Below are positions 53,265-62,119 of a stretch of 64,000 bases of DNA, piece by piece. The stretch spans positions 1 through 64,000 of the forward strand of contig JAJCXX010000048.1 of assembly GCA_029263195.1 (NCBI GenBank). Direction: 5' to 3'. The DNA is from Acidimicrobiales bacterium. Its GTDB lineage: Bacteria > Actinomycetota > Acidimicrobiia > Acidimicrobiales > Aldehydirespiratoraceae. Numbering within the stretch: position 1 is the first letter of the stretch; each line of letters begins with the position of its first letter. A program made the position numbers and the translations under genes. The notes beneath the pieces are model-generated. The model was not told where the DNA came from. It searched no databases and saw only the letters and a list, made by a program, of their open reading frames with translations.

Positions 53265-54902
53265 ATGTCAACCACACTCGAAGTACAAGAGGTGAGCGTG
53301 AAGCGAGATCCTCGGCGTTGGTTCGTGCTCGCCGTGATGTCGGTCGGAACACTCATCGTGTTTCTCGACACCACCGTCATGAACACGGCACTGCCCAACA
53401 TCTCTACGGAACTCAGGGCCTCGACCTCGAATCTCCAGTGGGTGCTCGACAGCTATGTATTGGTTCTTGCCGGGCTCTTGATGCTCGGAGGATCGATTGG
53501 CGATCGCTACGGACGCCGCCGGTGGATGACCGTGGGGCTGCTGCTCTTCGGGGCGGGCTCGGTCTTTGGAGCGCTCGCATCGAACATCGAGCAACTCATC
53601 GTCGCTCGCGGGGTGCAAGGCCTTGGCGCCGCCTTGGTGCTGCCAGCGACACTTTCGATCCTGACCAATGTGTTCGAACGTGACGAGCGCCCGAAGGCCA
53701 TCGCTATCTGGACCGCTGTCGGCGGCCTTGGCATCGGTCTCGGTCCTGCGGTCGGCGGTTACCTGGTCGATCGTTGGGACTGGTCGGCGGCCTTCTGGAT
53801 CCACGTTCCGGTCATCGCCGCGGCGCTGATCGGCCAGATTTTCGTCCCTGAGTCACGAGATCCTCGCAACATCGGCCTCGATCTCAAGGGCGCCTTCGCT
53901 GCGACGTTCGGCATCACGGCTCTGGTCTTCGGAATAATTCAGGGCAGCGAAGCCGGCTGGACATCGGTGGAGATCGTCGGATCCTTCGCCCTTGCTGCCG
54001 TGCTGCTGACTGCCTTCGCCCAGATCGAGCGCACGGCGGAGTATCCGATGCTTCCCCTGCACTTCTTCAAGCAGAGGGACTTCACCGGTGCGGTGTTGGT
54101 GCTCGGCCTGGCCTTCTTCTCCGCGATCGTCGTGTTCTTCTTCCTCGTGCAGTACTTCCAGCTGATTCAAGGCCGCTCACCCTTCGAGACCGGACTGATG
54201 ATTCTGCCGAATGCAGGCGCCATCGTGCTAGCAGCCGGGGTCGCACAGTGGGCACTACCCAAGTTCGGACCCCGCTCGATCGTAAGCATCGGCGTCTCGA
54301 TCATGGTTCTTGGTGTCGTCCTGTTCACAACTGTCGATGCGGGCACATCTGCCCTGACATCGATCAGCTACATCATGGTGTTCGGATTCGGCTTCGGGCT
54401 TGCTTCCCAGCCACTGACCGACACCGTGATGGCAGCCGTGCCAGTCGAGGATGCGGGCATCGGCTCGGCGGTCAACGACGTCAGTCGCGAACTCGGATCA
54501 GCGCTCGGCATCGCCATCTTGGGTTCAATCGTGTCGAGCTTCTATCGGAGCAACGTCAGGTCGGAGTTGGATGGCCAGGTGCCCGACGAGCTGATCGAGG
54601 TGGCCGGTGAAGGGCTCGGTGTTCTGGGGGTCGCCTCCCAACAACTCGAGCCTGACGTGGCGGCGACGCTTGTGGCTGGGGCCAACACCGCCTTCATCGA
54701 TGCGATGACCTCGGGCTTCTGGTTGTCTGCCGGCTTCCTCAGCCTCGGCGTGTTGACATCGCTGGTCCTGCTCCCGAGGCGCAGCCGTGAAACACAGGTC
54801 GTCCGGGTTGAGTCCCCGACAATCAACGTGCCCGACGACTTCGAACCTGATTTCGTGATGATCCCCGGCACAAAGATCGAACGAGACCCGATCAGCGTCT
54901 AG
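53265..54902 (+). CDS. MFS drug exporter, DHA2 (14-TMS) family
   Basis: A 545-residue proton-driven exporter. The antiporter motif IVFLDTTVMNTALPNIS in helix 1 and GGSIGDRYGRRRWMTVG between helices 2 and 3 are standard for DHA2 proteins. Helix 5 shows VGGLGIGLGPAVGGYLVDR (motif C). About 14 helices are visible, followed by a cytoplasmic tail. The ATG at 53265 has AGGAGG 8 bases upstream. Substrates are probably lipophilic drugs or self-made compounds. Confidence 0.93.
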   Translation: MSTTLEVQEVSVKRDPRRWFVLAVMSVGTLIVFLDTTVMNTALPNISTELRASTSNLQWVLDSYVLVLAGLLMLGGSIGDRYGRRRWMTVGLLLFGAGSVFGALASNIEQLIVARGVQGLGAALVLPATLSILTNVFERDERPKAIAIWTAVGGLGIGLGPAVGGYLVDRWDWSAAFWIHVPVIAAALIGQIFVPESRDPRNIGLDLKGAFAATFGITALVFGIIQGSEAGWTSVEIVGSFALAAVLLTAFAQIERTAEYPMLPLHFFKQRDFTGAVLVLGLAFFSAIVVFFFLVQYFQLIQGRSPFETGLMILPNAGAIVLAAGVAQWALPKFGPRSIVSIGVSIMVLGVVLFTTVDAGTSALTSISYIMVFGFGFGLASQPLTDTVMAAVPVEDAGIGSAVNDVSRELGSALGIAILGSIVSSFYRSNVRSELDGQVPDELIEVAGEGLGVLGVASQQLEPDVAATLVAGANTAFIDAMTSGFWLSAGFLSLGVLTSLVLLPRRSRETQVVRVESPTINVPDDFEPDFVMIPGTKIERDPISV

Positions 54903-54910
54903 ACAACTCG

Positions 54911-54926
54911 CCACCCGTGGTGGTTT
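54911..54926. terminator. small hairpin between convergent genes
   Basis: CCACC and GGTGG pair around a CGT loop, followed by TTT on the plus strand. It lies in the 26-bp gap between the MFS exporter and the cupin gene. It may serve as a weak terminator for both. Confidence 0.4.
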
Positions 54927-54928
54927 GC

Positions 54929-55243
54929 TCAGGCACCGATGAGCGTCAGCAGCATGACCGTCGGCTCGGTGGCAATGAGCGAGTGGGGGGCGCCCGGTGC
55001 CATGTGCAGCCATGACCCGGGTCCCAGGTCGAGCTGCTCGTCATCGACGGTGAAGCGAAGCCGTCCAGAAACGACTTGGACCACGGCGGCCTGGCTCGCC
55101 TGGTGCTCGGTCAGCTGCTCGTCTGCGTCGAAGGCGAACACGGTGACGTTCAACCCGTCTCCCCGGTGGACGACCTTGGAGACGACCGCACCAGGCTGGA
55201 CGCTCACTTCGCTTGCGGGATCGGTGATCAATGTGTGGGGCAC
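54929..55243 (-). CDS. small cupin-domain protein
   Basis: A 104-residue single cupin barrel. The metal motif 1 region is DEQLTEHQASQAAVVQVVSG and motif 2 is LGPGSWLHMAPGAPHSLIA; the usual first histidines are partly replaced (EHQAS instead of HxH). The GTG at 55243 lies one base after the dodecin stop, so the two genes are coupled. Ligand unknown. Confidence 0.8.
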   Translation of the reverse strand: MPHTLITDPASEVSVQPGAVVSKVVHRGDGLNVTVFAFDADEQLTEHQASQAAVVQVVSGRLRFTVDDEQLDLGPGSWLHMAPGAPHSLIATEPTVMLLTLIGA

Positions 55244-55244
55244 A

Positions 55245-55451
55245 TCAGTCGTTGACGTTGTCGACCAAGAATGAGATCCGCACAAGAGCGCCCCACTCGT
55301 CCAGGTTGTCGCCCCGGAGGCCAATCGAGACGACGTCAAGGGCTTTGACGTCTCGGAGGTTTCGTCCGGCCTCGGCGAGTGCGTTCTTGACGGCTGCGTC
55401 GGAACTCTCGCTTGACCGGCCGACAACTTCGATCACCTTCGTAATACTCAT
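55245..55451 (-). CDS. dodecin
   Basis: A 68-residue flavin-binding protein that forms a hollow dodecamer. It begins MSITKVIEVVGRSSESSDAA and ends with GALVRISFLVDN, both family hallmarks. Tryptophan in LDEWGALV stacks on flavin in known dodecins. It probably buffers FMN or related flavins (and CoA in some bacteria). The cupin gene follows by one base. Confidence 0.92.
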   Translation of the reverse strand: MSITKVIEVVGRSSESSDAAVKNALAEAGRNLRDVKALDVVSIGLRGDNLDEWGALVRISFLVDNVND

Positions 55452-55494
55452 CGTGTGCTCCCGTCGAACGATTCAGGTCTTCGTCGCCATGATG

Positions 55495-56274
55495 TCACGA
55501 GACCATGGAACAAGCGAGGGCAACACTGTGGCTACCGACGGCGAGGTACTGACCTGGAGTTGTTCCGAACGCGGCGCGAAATGCAGCGATGAAGGCGCTG
55601 GGCTCCTTGTACCCGCTCAGCGTCGCGGCGGTAGCAACAGTGTGTCCCTGTCCTAGCGCGACGACGCCGTGCTGGAGACGGAGTTGGGTCCGCCACTGAC
55701 CGAACGTGGTACCCGTTTCTGCAACAAAGAGCCGTTGGAGGGTTCGCTCATGGGCGCCGACCGACTGGCCGAACTCGCGGAGGGTTCGGCGATCGGCGGG
55801 ATCGCGGTCGAGCGCGTCCGCGACGGCGCTCGTGCGGGGGTCTCGGAGCTGAGGGAGGCGCAGCGGTAGAGCAGACGCAGCCTCTTCGAGCTGATCAACG
55901 ATCACCGCTTCGAGTCGCGCCCTAGTTGCTCCTTCGGGCGCACGGAGGTGGATGTGGCTGATCAGCTCCCGCAGCAGAGGGCTCACAGAGACGACGTCAA
56001 CGTCGCTTCGTCCCGCAAGAGTGGTGGTGGGTTGGAAATAGAGGGCCGCCATTTCGCTGTCGGCTTTGGCGGTGATGGAGTGCGATGTGCCTGCTGGCAC
56101 CCAAAGGGCACGCAGCGGCGGCACCACCCAGCGAGATGAGCTCGTGTCGACGCTGAGGAGGCCATGGTTGGCATGGACGAGTTGATGCTCGTGGTGGCTG
56201 TGCTCGGGCTCGACGTCGCCCGAGTGGTACCGGAAGATGCCTGATCGAATCAGTGCTTGTCTGTCTGGAGGCAT
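55495..56274 (-). CDS. AraC-family regulator with N-terminal cupin
   Basis: A 259-residue regulator. The N-terminal cupin includes EHSHHEHQLVHANHG and PAGTSHSITAKA. The C-terminal pair of helix-turn-helix motifs shows LREFGQSVGAHERTLQRLF and ATLSGYKEPSAFIAAFRAAF, with FGTTPGQY. It is divergent from an MFS gene across 54 bp and probably controls it. Confidence 0.9.
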   Translation of the reverse strand: MPPDRQALIRSGIFRYHSGDVEPEHSHHEHQLVHANHGLLSVDTSSSRWVVPPLRALWVPAGTSHSITAKADSEMAALYFQPTTTLAGRSDVDVVSVSPLLRELISHIHLRAPEGATRARLEAVIVDQLEEAASALPLRLPQLRDPRTSAVADALDRDPADRRTLREFGQSVGAHERTLQRLFVAETGTTFGQWRTQLRLQHGVVALGQGHTVATAATLSGYKEPSAFIAAFRAAFGTTPGQYLAVGSHSVALACSMVS

Positions 56275-56286
56275 GCAAAGTCAATC

Positions 56287-56313
56287 TAGCGCTAACAGGA
56301 CAGACGCTTGTCC
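56287..56313. promoter_or_regulatory. two dyads in the araC-MFS gap
   Basis: A perfect 8-bp palindrome TAGCGCTA (56287-56294) is followed by GGACA...TGTCC (56298-56302/56309-56313, 12 of 16 symmetric). Both lie in the 54-bp divergent space and could be regulator sites. Confidence 0.45.
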
Positions 56314-56328
56314 CATCAGAATGAACCC

Positions 56329-57564
56329 ATGGCCGATGACATCGAGGCGCCAGACCGCGCCACGCTCAGAATGTTCTTGCACTCTGGGCTTGTCTGGCAG
56401 CTTTGCTGGTCCAGCTATTGGACGCTGTTCTTCTTGCGGGTGGTCGTCGACGTGGGACTGGATCCACTCCAGTTGCTCCTTCTGGGAACGACCAAGGAGA
56501 TCACGATCCTGCTCGTCGAGATCCCGACCGGAGTGGTCGCCGACATCCGAAGCCGACGGCTGTCGGTCATTCTCAGCTTTGTCATCTGCGGAATGGCGGT
56601 TGTGGGAGCAGGTCTCGCCGACAGCTTCGGGCTGCTCGTTGCCACGCAGGCGTTGTGGGCCTTCGGCTCCACCTTTCGGAGCGGAGCCGAGACCGCCTGG
56701 TTCACCGACGAGGTCGGCTCGCTCGCGACCGTCGACGCCGTGTTGCCCCGCCGAGGACGCTACGAGGCCGTCGGGTCGATCGTTGGGGTCGCGGCCACCG
56801 CGGTGCTCGCCGCGGCCGCGGGCCTGTCGGTCGCTTTGGTGGCTGTTGGCATCGTGCTTGTCGTGTGGGGGTTGGTGCTCAGAGTTCGGATGCCCGAAAC
56901 CGGCTTCATCCGACACGAAATCTCAGCACGTGAGCGGTTCGGTCAGTTGTTCCGCGAAGGCCTGCACGCTTCGCGGCGTCCGGGACTTCGCGTTCTGCTC
57001 GTGGTCACGGTCGCGACCGGGTTTGCCAGCGAAGCCGTTGACCGGCTCTCGGTCGCTCGATTGGACCAGGTGGGACTACAGGAATCGATCGACCCCGCCC
57101 TCTTGGTCGGTGGCGCCACAGTCGCTCAGTCCTTGGGTGTCATCGTCCTGTTGGCCGTCTACGGGCGGCGACTGGCCGGACCTCGACTGGTGATGGCGAT
57201 GCAGATGCTCAATGCGGTGACGGCGCTCGGTGTTGTGGTCCTGGCCCGAAGCGGCCTTCTTGCAGTCGCACTCGTTGGGATGGTCACGGCGGGAACCGCC
57301 CGAAGTGTCGCTCGAACGGTCACGGTGGGTTGGACCAATCACTTCACTGTCCGGGCGAACCGAGCCACCGTTCACTCCTTTGTCGGCCAAGCCCAGTCCC
57401 TGGGCGAGATCGCAGGGGGCATCGTTCTCGGCGTAGTGGCGAGACAGATCGGTATCGGTGCAGCGCTGACGACATCGGCGATCATCTACCTGCTGGCATC
57501 GGGCTGGACCAGTCGTGGTCGACATCGTTGGGCCTCGCCAACACAACCAAACGCGCTTCCATAG
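56329..57564 (+). CDS. MFS transporter
   Basis: A 411-residue transporter with about 12 hydrophobic segments. The loop between helices 2 and 3 reads IPTGVVADIRSRRLSVILS, the MFS signature. The helix 4-5 region includes WAFGSTFRSGAETAWFTDEV, common in bacterial exporters of unknown substrate. The ATG at 56329 was chosen; 56308 is possible. It converges on the hydrolase gene at 57584. Confidence 0.88.
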   Translation: MADDIEAPDRATLRMFLHSGLVWQLCWSSYWTLFFLRVVVDVGLDPLQLLLLGTTKEITILLVEIPTGVVADIRSRRLSVILSFVICGMAVVGAGLADSFGLLVATQALWAFGSTFRSGAETAWFTDEVGSLATVDAVLPRRGRYEAVGSIVGVAATAVLAAAAGLSVALVAVGIVLVVWGLVLRVRMPETGFIRHEISARERFGQLFREGLHASRRPGLRVLLVVTVATGFASEAVDRLSVARLDQVGLQESIDPALLVGGATVAQSLGVIVLLAVYGRRLAGPRLVMAMQMLNAVTALGVVVLARSGLLAVALVGMVTAGTARSVARTVTVGWTNHFTVRANRATVHSFVGQAQSLGEIAGGIVLGVVARQIGIGAALTTSAIIYLLASGWTSRGRHRWASPTQPNALP

Positions 57565-57583
57565 CCTCAGCGCAGGCGATGGA

Positions 57584-58642
57584 TCACCACCAGTCGTCGA
57601 TCGCCTCGTAGACCTCGGGGTGGTGGGCCAGCGCGTTGTGGGTCACCCCGGGGAACGTTCGCGATGTGGCCCCTGGGAAGAGCTCACCGTCCGGCGAGCA
57701 TCCGGACGCACTCGGCGAGGTGACGAATGCGTCACCGATTACCCGCGCCACCGGGTGCTCGGGGTCGGCGGTGACCGAGCCTGCGATCACGAAATGATCG
57801 GCGCGGCGGAGGCGCTGTGGTCGGTGGGAAGGTGTGCGATGGAGCGCGCCGGGGACCCGCTCGAGCCAGTCCTCGTCGAGAATCGCGCCGAAGCGAAGGT
57901 CCTTGATGCCTGCACTGCGCTGGTCGAGTCCGAGCCCCACGAGCCGGGTGGCGGGCACGGGCAGAGCCCAAAGTGCCGCACTGGCCGAGTTGACCAGCGC
58001 CTCGAGCCCGGCGCCGGTGTTCGGCACCCCAATCAGCACGACCCGGCGCACCTTGCTGGTCCAGGGGCGCCCGATCGGGAGCCGTCGACCGAGCGGCCAC
58101 ACTCGGCGCGCGTAGTGGCAGGCCGATCGGATGACGAGCCCGCCCATGCTGTGACCAATCAGGTTGACCTCCTGCACCCGCACCGGCCACGCCGACACGA
58201 GGCGGTTGAGCAGGTGGGCGAGCTCGCGGCCATTGGTGGAGATGCGACGGCCGGTGTTGTAGCGCAGCGACAGTACGGTCACGCCGTGATCGGCGGCGAG
58301 GAGCGTGCCGTAGGTGGTCGACGGGCTGTTTGGGAATCGCCAGATCGATTCGTTCGACATCAGTCCGTGGACGAGCACACTGATCCGCGGGCCGACGTTC
58401 GAGACGGCGGCCAGGGCTTCGGGCAGGGTGTGCCGGTCGAGTGGCAGCCGCGTGTCGCCGGCCCGGATCGTCATGGGTGTGGCGAAGCGGGAGTCGCGGT
58501 CGTCGAGTGTGTCACCGAACAAGCCGTTGGCGATCGCCACGACATCATCGCGCCGACCAGGCAGGGTCGCCAGCAGTCGGACCACGGTTCCGGCACCGGA
58601 CGAGCAGTCGGGACGCTCATCGGACGACTCGACCGGGGGCAC
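57584..58642 (-). CDS. alpha/beta-hydrolase, lipase-like
   Basis: A 352-residue hydrolase. The oxyanion region is SVLVHGLMSNESIWRF, the nucleophile elbow NLIGHSMGGLVIRSA, and the final histidine FPGVTHNALAHHPEVY. The wide spacing and the PNTGAGLEAL segment resemble PGAP1-like lipases. There is no signal peptide. The start is GTG at 58642. Substrate unknown; a lipid ester is likely. Confidence 0.85.
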   Translation of the reverse strand: MPPVESSDERPDCSSGAGTVVRLLATLPGRRDDVVAIANGLFGDTLDDRDSRFATPMTIRAGDTRLPLDRHTLPEALAAVSNVGPRISVLVHGLMSNESIWRFPNSPSTTYGTLLAADHGVTVLSLRYNTGRRISTNGRELAHLLNRLVSAWPVRVQEVNLIGHSMGGLVIRSACHYARRVWPLGRRLPIGRPWTSKVRRVVLIGVPNTGAGLEALVNSASAALWALPVPATRLVGLGLDQRSAGIKDLRFGAILDEDWLERVPGALHRTPSHRPQRLRRADHFVIAGSVTADPEHPVARVIGDAFVTSPSASGCSPDGELFPGATSRTFPGVTHNALAHHPEVYEAIDDWW

Positions 58643-58837
58643 GAGCGGGATCGTATCCGACCCCGGTATCGGCCCAACGGCGGAGTATCGGAATCAGGGT
58701 CGGTTTCTGTCCGGCCAGAGCCCGATCTCCGATCACTGGATCAGTCTCCCACGAGCGTGGTGCGCTCCATGGACCCGGCCTTGGGAGATGGTTCCATGCC
58801 GCGTCAAGATGATCCCTGAGACATCGAGGAGGGCGAC
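58643..58837. other. 195-bp divergent intergenic region
   Basis: Lies between the lipase-like gene (minus) and the SRPBCC gene (plus). The only clear element is GAGGAGG shortly before the ATG at 58838. No RNA or repeat was recognised. Confidence 0.4.
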
Positions 58838-59545
58838 ATGGCGGTCGGACAGGACTCGGACGACAAGCGGCTCGGACATCGCACAGCTCGCTCTCCCGGT
58901 GTCGGCGTGCTGGCTGCGCTCGAGGGGGCCGCGCTCATCGTGTGGCACCTGGTCGCCACCCCGTTCATCGGGCGGAGGCGGCTGCGGTGGGGCACAGTGG
59001 GAGCAGAGGCAACTGATTCGCTTCCGGGCGACGAGTTCGTACCAGAACCCAAGTGGTCGTACACCCTGGGAATCGCCGTCGATGCATCACCGGAGGATGT
59101 ATGGCCCTGGATCGCCCAACTCGGGCAGGGCCGCGGCAGTTTCTACACCTATCAGACGCTTGAGAACCTGTTCGGTTGCAGGATCACCAACACAACAGGA
59201 ATTCGCCTCGACTACCAGCATCCGGCGGTTGGCGACGACATCTACCTGCATCCGACCGCACCGCCGATGCGAATAGAGATCGTCGACCCTCCCAACGCCC
59301 TAGTGCTTTTCGGGTCACCCGCCGGTATCGGTACCGAGGAGAGCTGGGGATTGTCAACCTGGCAGTTTGCCGTCAACCCCGGCCAGGATGGCGGCACCCG
59401 GCTACTGACCAGAGGCCGCTATGACTACACCCCGGACTGGAAGAGCCGCCTCGCGTTTGGACGCTTCCCGATCGAGGTGATCACTTTCGTCATGAGCCGC
59501 AAGATGATGCTCGAGATCAAGAGACTGGCAGAGCGCGACGTCTAG
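58838..59545 (+). CDS. SRPBCC-family protein with N-terminal hydrophobic segment
   Basis: A 235-residue protein. Residues of about 22-45 are hydrophobic (VGVLAALEGAALIVWHLVAT), so it may be membrane-anchored. The rest fits a START/SRPBCC ligand-binding fold, with ASPEDVWPWIAQLGQGRGSF, typical of actinobacterial members. GAGGAGG lies 6 bases before the ATG. Ligand unknown. Confidence 0.75.
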   Translation: MAVGQDSDDKRLGHRTARSPGVGVLAALEGAALIVWHLVATPFIGRRRLRWGTVGAEATDSLPGDEFVPEPKWSYTLGIAVDASPEDVWPWIAQLGQGRGSFYTYQTLENLFGCRITNTTGIRLDYQHPAVGDDIYLHPTAPPMRIEIVDPPNALVLFGSPAGIGTEESWGLSTWQFAVNPGQDGGTRLLTRGRYDYTPDWKSRLAFGRFPIEVITFVMSRKMMLEIKRLAERDV

Positions 59546-59588
59546 CCACGATCTCGGGCAACACGGCGAAGAAAGAAGACTGACATGG

Positions 59589-59753
59589 ATGTCACAGCAA
59601 CAACGTGGATCGTGGCGATCGGCGGATCCGGCGGCGTTCTTCGCGTTCAATCAAGGCCTCGCGTGGGCCGATCCATTCTTCTGGGCACCGCTGCAATTCG
59701 CGGGCGGCATCGGCATGCTGCTCGGTCATAGCTGGGGTTTCTGCTTGCTCTGA
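59589..59753 (+). pseudogene. first half of a broken small membrane protein gene
   Basis: An ORF of 54 codons starting MSQQQRGSWRSADPAAFFAF. The middle (WADPFFWAPLQFAGGIGMLL) looks like a genuine membrane segment. Its stop TGA shares a base with the ATG of the next ORF. The neighbouring frame continues smoothly as LGFLLALMASVPFWYSAILI just before this stop, which suggests that one frame change near 59725-59735 split a single gene. Confidence 0.5.
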
Positions 59754-59917
59754 TGGCCTCGGTGCCGTTCTGGTACAGCGCGATTTTGATCTTCGTCTGG
59801 GACCGCGACATGGGTGTTCGGCGCAACACCGTCCATTACTGGATAGTCATATTGGGCATGTTCCCCGCCTACGGCATCATCGAAGGCATCCACTGCTTCA
59901 CCACACTCCTCGAATAG
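59753..59917 (+). pseudogene. second half of the broken small membrane protein gene
   Basis: An ORF of 54 codons with two hydrophobic segments (MASVPFWYSAILIFVW and HYWIVILGMFPAYGIIEGIH). The same frame is open and hydrophobic back to about 59733. It either continues the first half through a frameshift or is translated separately by TGATG coupling. No family was recognised. Confidence 0.5.
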
Positions 59918-59940
59918 CACCCCGAAGGAAGCAACACGTC

Positions 59941-60003
59941 ATGGGCATGGACCTGTGGTTGAAGGCCCGGCACCTATACCTCGACCCGGCGACCAGTTCG
60001 TAG
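59941..60003 (+). other. 20-codon ORF, probable remnant
   Basis: An ATG preceded by GAAGGA opens a 20-codon frame, MGMDLWLKARHLYLDPATSS, which ends 8 bp before the queA stop. It could be a relic of a truncated gene. Too short to support function. Confidence 0.25.
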
Positions 60004-60011
60004 CCGGGCAG

Positions 60012-61031
60012 TCAGCGCTGTCGTGCTGAAAGAAGCATGGCGTCGCCGAAGGAGAGGAAGCGGTAGCCCTCGTCGAGGGCCGTCTCATAGAGCTCGCGCC
60101 AACGGGGGCCGATGAACGCATCCACGAGGCACAGCAGCGTCGACCGAGGCAGGTGGAAGTTGGTGAGCAGGACGTCGACGATCTGCCACTCGTAGGGCCG
60201 GCGAATGAACAGGCTGCTGCGACCCTCGAGTTCTCCTGTCGTGGCCCATGTCTCGAGGGCCCGTACTGAGGTGGTGCCGACCGCGACCACCCGGTCGGCC
60301 GATCTGATCACCTCGGCTGCGGCTTCGGGAACCAGGTATCGCTCCGTGTGGATCACATGGTCGTCGAGCCGGTCGACCTGCACCGGCCTGAACGTGTCGA
60401 GCCCCACCGCCAACTCCACTGTCACCACCTGAATACCAGCAGTCTTCAACCGGTCGAGCACGTCGTTCGTGAGATGTAGCCCGGCGGTGGGCGCGGCGGC
60501 CGACAACGGACGATCAGCGAACACGGTCTGGTAGCGCTCGGGGTCATCGAGCGTGGCCTGGATGTAGGGAGGCAAAGGGGCGCTGCCAACCTCAGCCAAC
60601 ACTTCGAGCAGGGAACGATCACCAGGGTCGAGTTCGACGATGCGGCGGCCCTCACCGAGGTCGTCGTCGATGACCACATCAAGTCCGAGGGTCCGGACCT
60701 CGGTGCCTGGAGGCAGCTTCCGCGAGGGCCGAACCAAAGCCTCCCACCTGCGATCCTCAAGCTCCTCCAACAGGAGCACCTCGACGGCACCTCCGGTCGA
60801 ACGCTTGAGCCTCAATCGTGCCGGCAGAACGCGGGTGTCGTTGACAACCACGACGTCGCCCGGCTGGAGCAGATCGGGAAGATCCGCCACCGTGTGATTC
60901 CGAACCGAGTCGCCACGATCGACCAACAGCCTCGCTGAATCGCGTTGGTCGAGCGGATGCTGGGCGATCGACTCAGTAGGAAGCTCGTAGTCGATGTCGT
61001 CAGGGCTCTGAGGTGGCGACGTTTCCGGCAT
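60012..61031 (-). CDS. queA: tRNA preQ1(34) S-adenosylmethionine ribosyltransferase-isomerase
   Basis: Adds the ribosyl ring of SAM to preQ1 in tRNA during queuosine synthesis, 339 residues. The start DIDYELPTESIAQHPLDQRD is family-typical, as are VVVNDTRVLPARL, the AAAPTAGLHLT segment and the FHLPRSTLLCLVDAF block near the end. It lies 51 bp after ruvB, on the same strand. Confidence 0.95.
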   Translation of the reverse strand: MPETSPPQSPDDIDYELPTESIAQHPLDQRDSARLLVDRGDSVRNHTVADLPDLLQPGDVVVVNDTRVLPARLRLKRSTGGAVEVLLLEELEDRRWEALVRPSRKLPPGTEVRTLGLDVVIDDDLGEGRRIVELDPGDRSLLEVLAEVGSAPLPPYIQATLDDPERYQTVFADRPLSAAAPTAGLHLTNDVLDRLKTAGIQVVTVELAVGLDTFRPVQVDRLDDHVIHTERYLVPEAAAEVIRSADRVVAVGTTSVRALETWATTGELEGRSSLFIRRPYEWQIVDVLLTNFHLPRSTLLCLVDAFIGPRWRELYETALDEGYRFLSFGDAMLLSARQR

Positions 61032-61082
61032 GGCCCCGTGAGGCTACGTGCCACACGAAGGCACCCGGCTAGTCGGTGAGAC

Positions 61083-62117
61083 TCAGCCGAATAGACCGTT
61101 TTGAGAACCGGCGACCGAGGGGGCCGGCGGAGTGAGACCCAGGTGTTCGTAGGCCGATGGGGTGGCCACTCTTCCGCGCGGTGTGCGCATGAGCATCCCC
61201 TGCTGGATCAGGTATGGCTCATAGACATCCTCGACGGTCTCGGTGGGTTCGCTCACGCTGATGGCGAGAGTCGACAATCCGACCGGCCCACCCCCGAATC
61301 GACCGCAGATCGCTTCGAGTACCGCCCGCGAAGCCTTGTCGAGGCCCCGCTCGTCGACTCCGAAGAACAACAGGCCATCGGCCGCCACCTCGGCATCGAT
61401 GCTGGAATCGCGTTCGACCTCGGCAAAATCGCGCACCTGCCGTAACAGTCGATTGGCGATGCGCGGTGTGCCTCGGGCTCGTCGGGCGATCTCCCACGCT
61501 CCATCGGTGCTGATCTCGACTCCGAGAATCTTGGCGGCCCGCAACACAATCGACTGCAGATCGTCGACCTCGTAGTAGTCGAGCCTGGCCACCAGTCCAA
61601 AGCGATCGCGTAGCGGACCGGTGATCAACCCGGTGCGGGTGGTGGCCCCGACAAGAGTGAAGCTGGAGAGTTCGAGGGGAATCGAACGGGCAGCCGGACC
61701 CTTCCCCAGCACGATGTCGATTCTGAAATCCTCCATCGCCGGGTAGAGCACCTCCTCGACCGCTCGCGGCAGGCGATGGATCTCGTCGATGAACAGAACG
61801 TCGCCTTCCTCGATCTTGGAGAGGATCGAGGCCAGATCTCCGGCGCGTTCCAGGGCCGGTCCGGACGTGACCTGAATGTGGGCGCCCATTTCGGCGGCCA
61901 CGATGTTGGCGAGGGTGGTCTTGCCAAGCCCGGGCGGCCCGGCGAACAGCATGTGGTCGGTGGGTTCCCGGCGGTTGCGGGCGGCACCGAGCAACACCCC
62001 GAGGTGACCCTTCAGCTCAGACTGGCCGACGAATTCGCTCAGTGTGCGAGGCCGCAGACCGGGCACATCGACCTCGTCGATCGGCTCCTCGCTGGGCGAC
62101 AGAATCTCTTCACGCAT
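61083..62117 (-). CDS. ruvB: Holliday junction helicase RuvB
   Basis: Hexameric AAA+ motor for branch migration, 344 residues. Walker A is [20 protein letters not shown], Walker [13 protein letters not shown], and sensor 1 [19 protein letters not shown]. The winged-helix end ([20 protein letters not shown]) is intact. The ATG lies 2 bp after the ruvA stop. Confidence 0.97.
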   Translation of the reverse strand: MREEILSPSEEPIDEVDVPGLRPRTLSEFVGQSELKGHLGVLLGAARNRREPTDHMLFAGPPGLGKTTLANIVAAEMGAHIQVTSGPALERAGDLASILSKIEEGDVLFIDEIHRLPRAVEEVLYPAMEDFRIDIVLGKGPAARSIPLELSSFTLVGATTRTGLITGPLRDRFGLVARLDYYEVDDLQSIVLRAAKILGVEISTDGAWEIARRARGTPRIANRLLRQVRDFAEVERDSSIDAEVAADGLLFFGVDERGLDKASRAVLEAICGRFGGGPVGLSTLAISVSEPTETVEDVYEPYLIQQGMLMRTPRGRVATPSAYEHLGLTPPAPSVAGSQNGLFG

Positions 62118-62119
62118 GA

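Noticed and set aside
47845-60003. Defence or toxin-antitoxin system in the accessory block
   Set aside because: All well-resolved genes there are efflux, regulatory, hydrolase or small-ligand proteins; no nuclease, toxin or restriction motif was seen.
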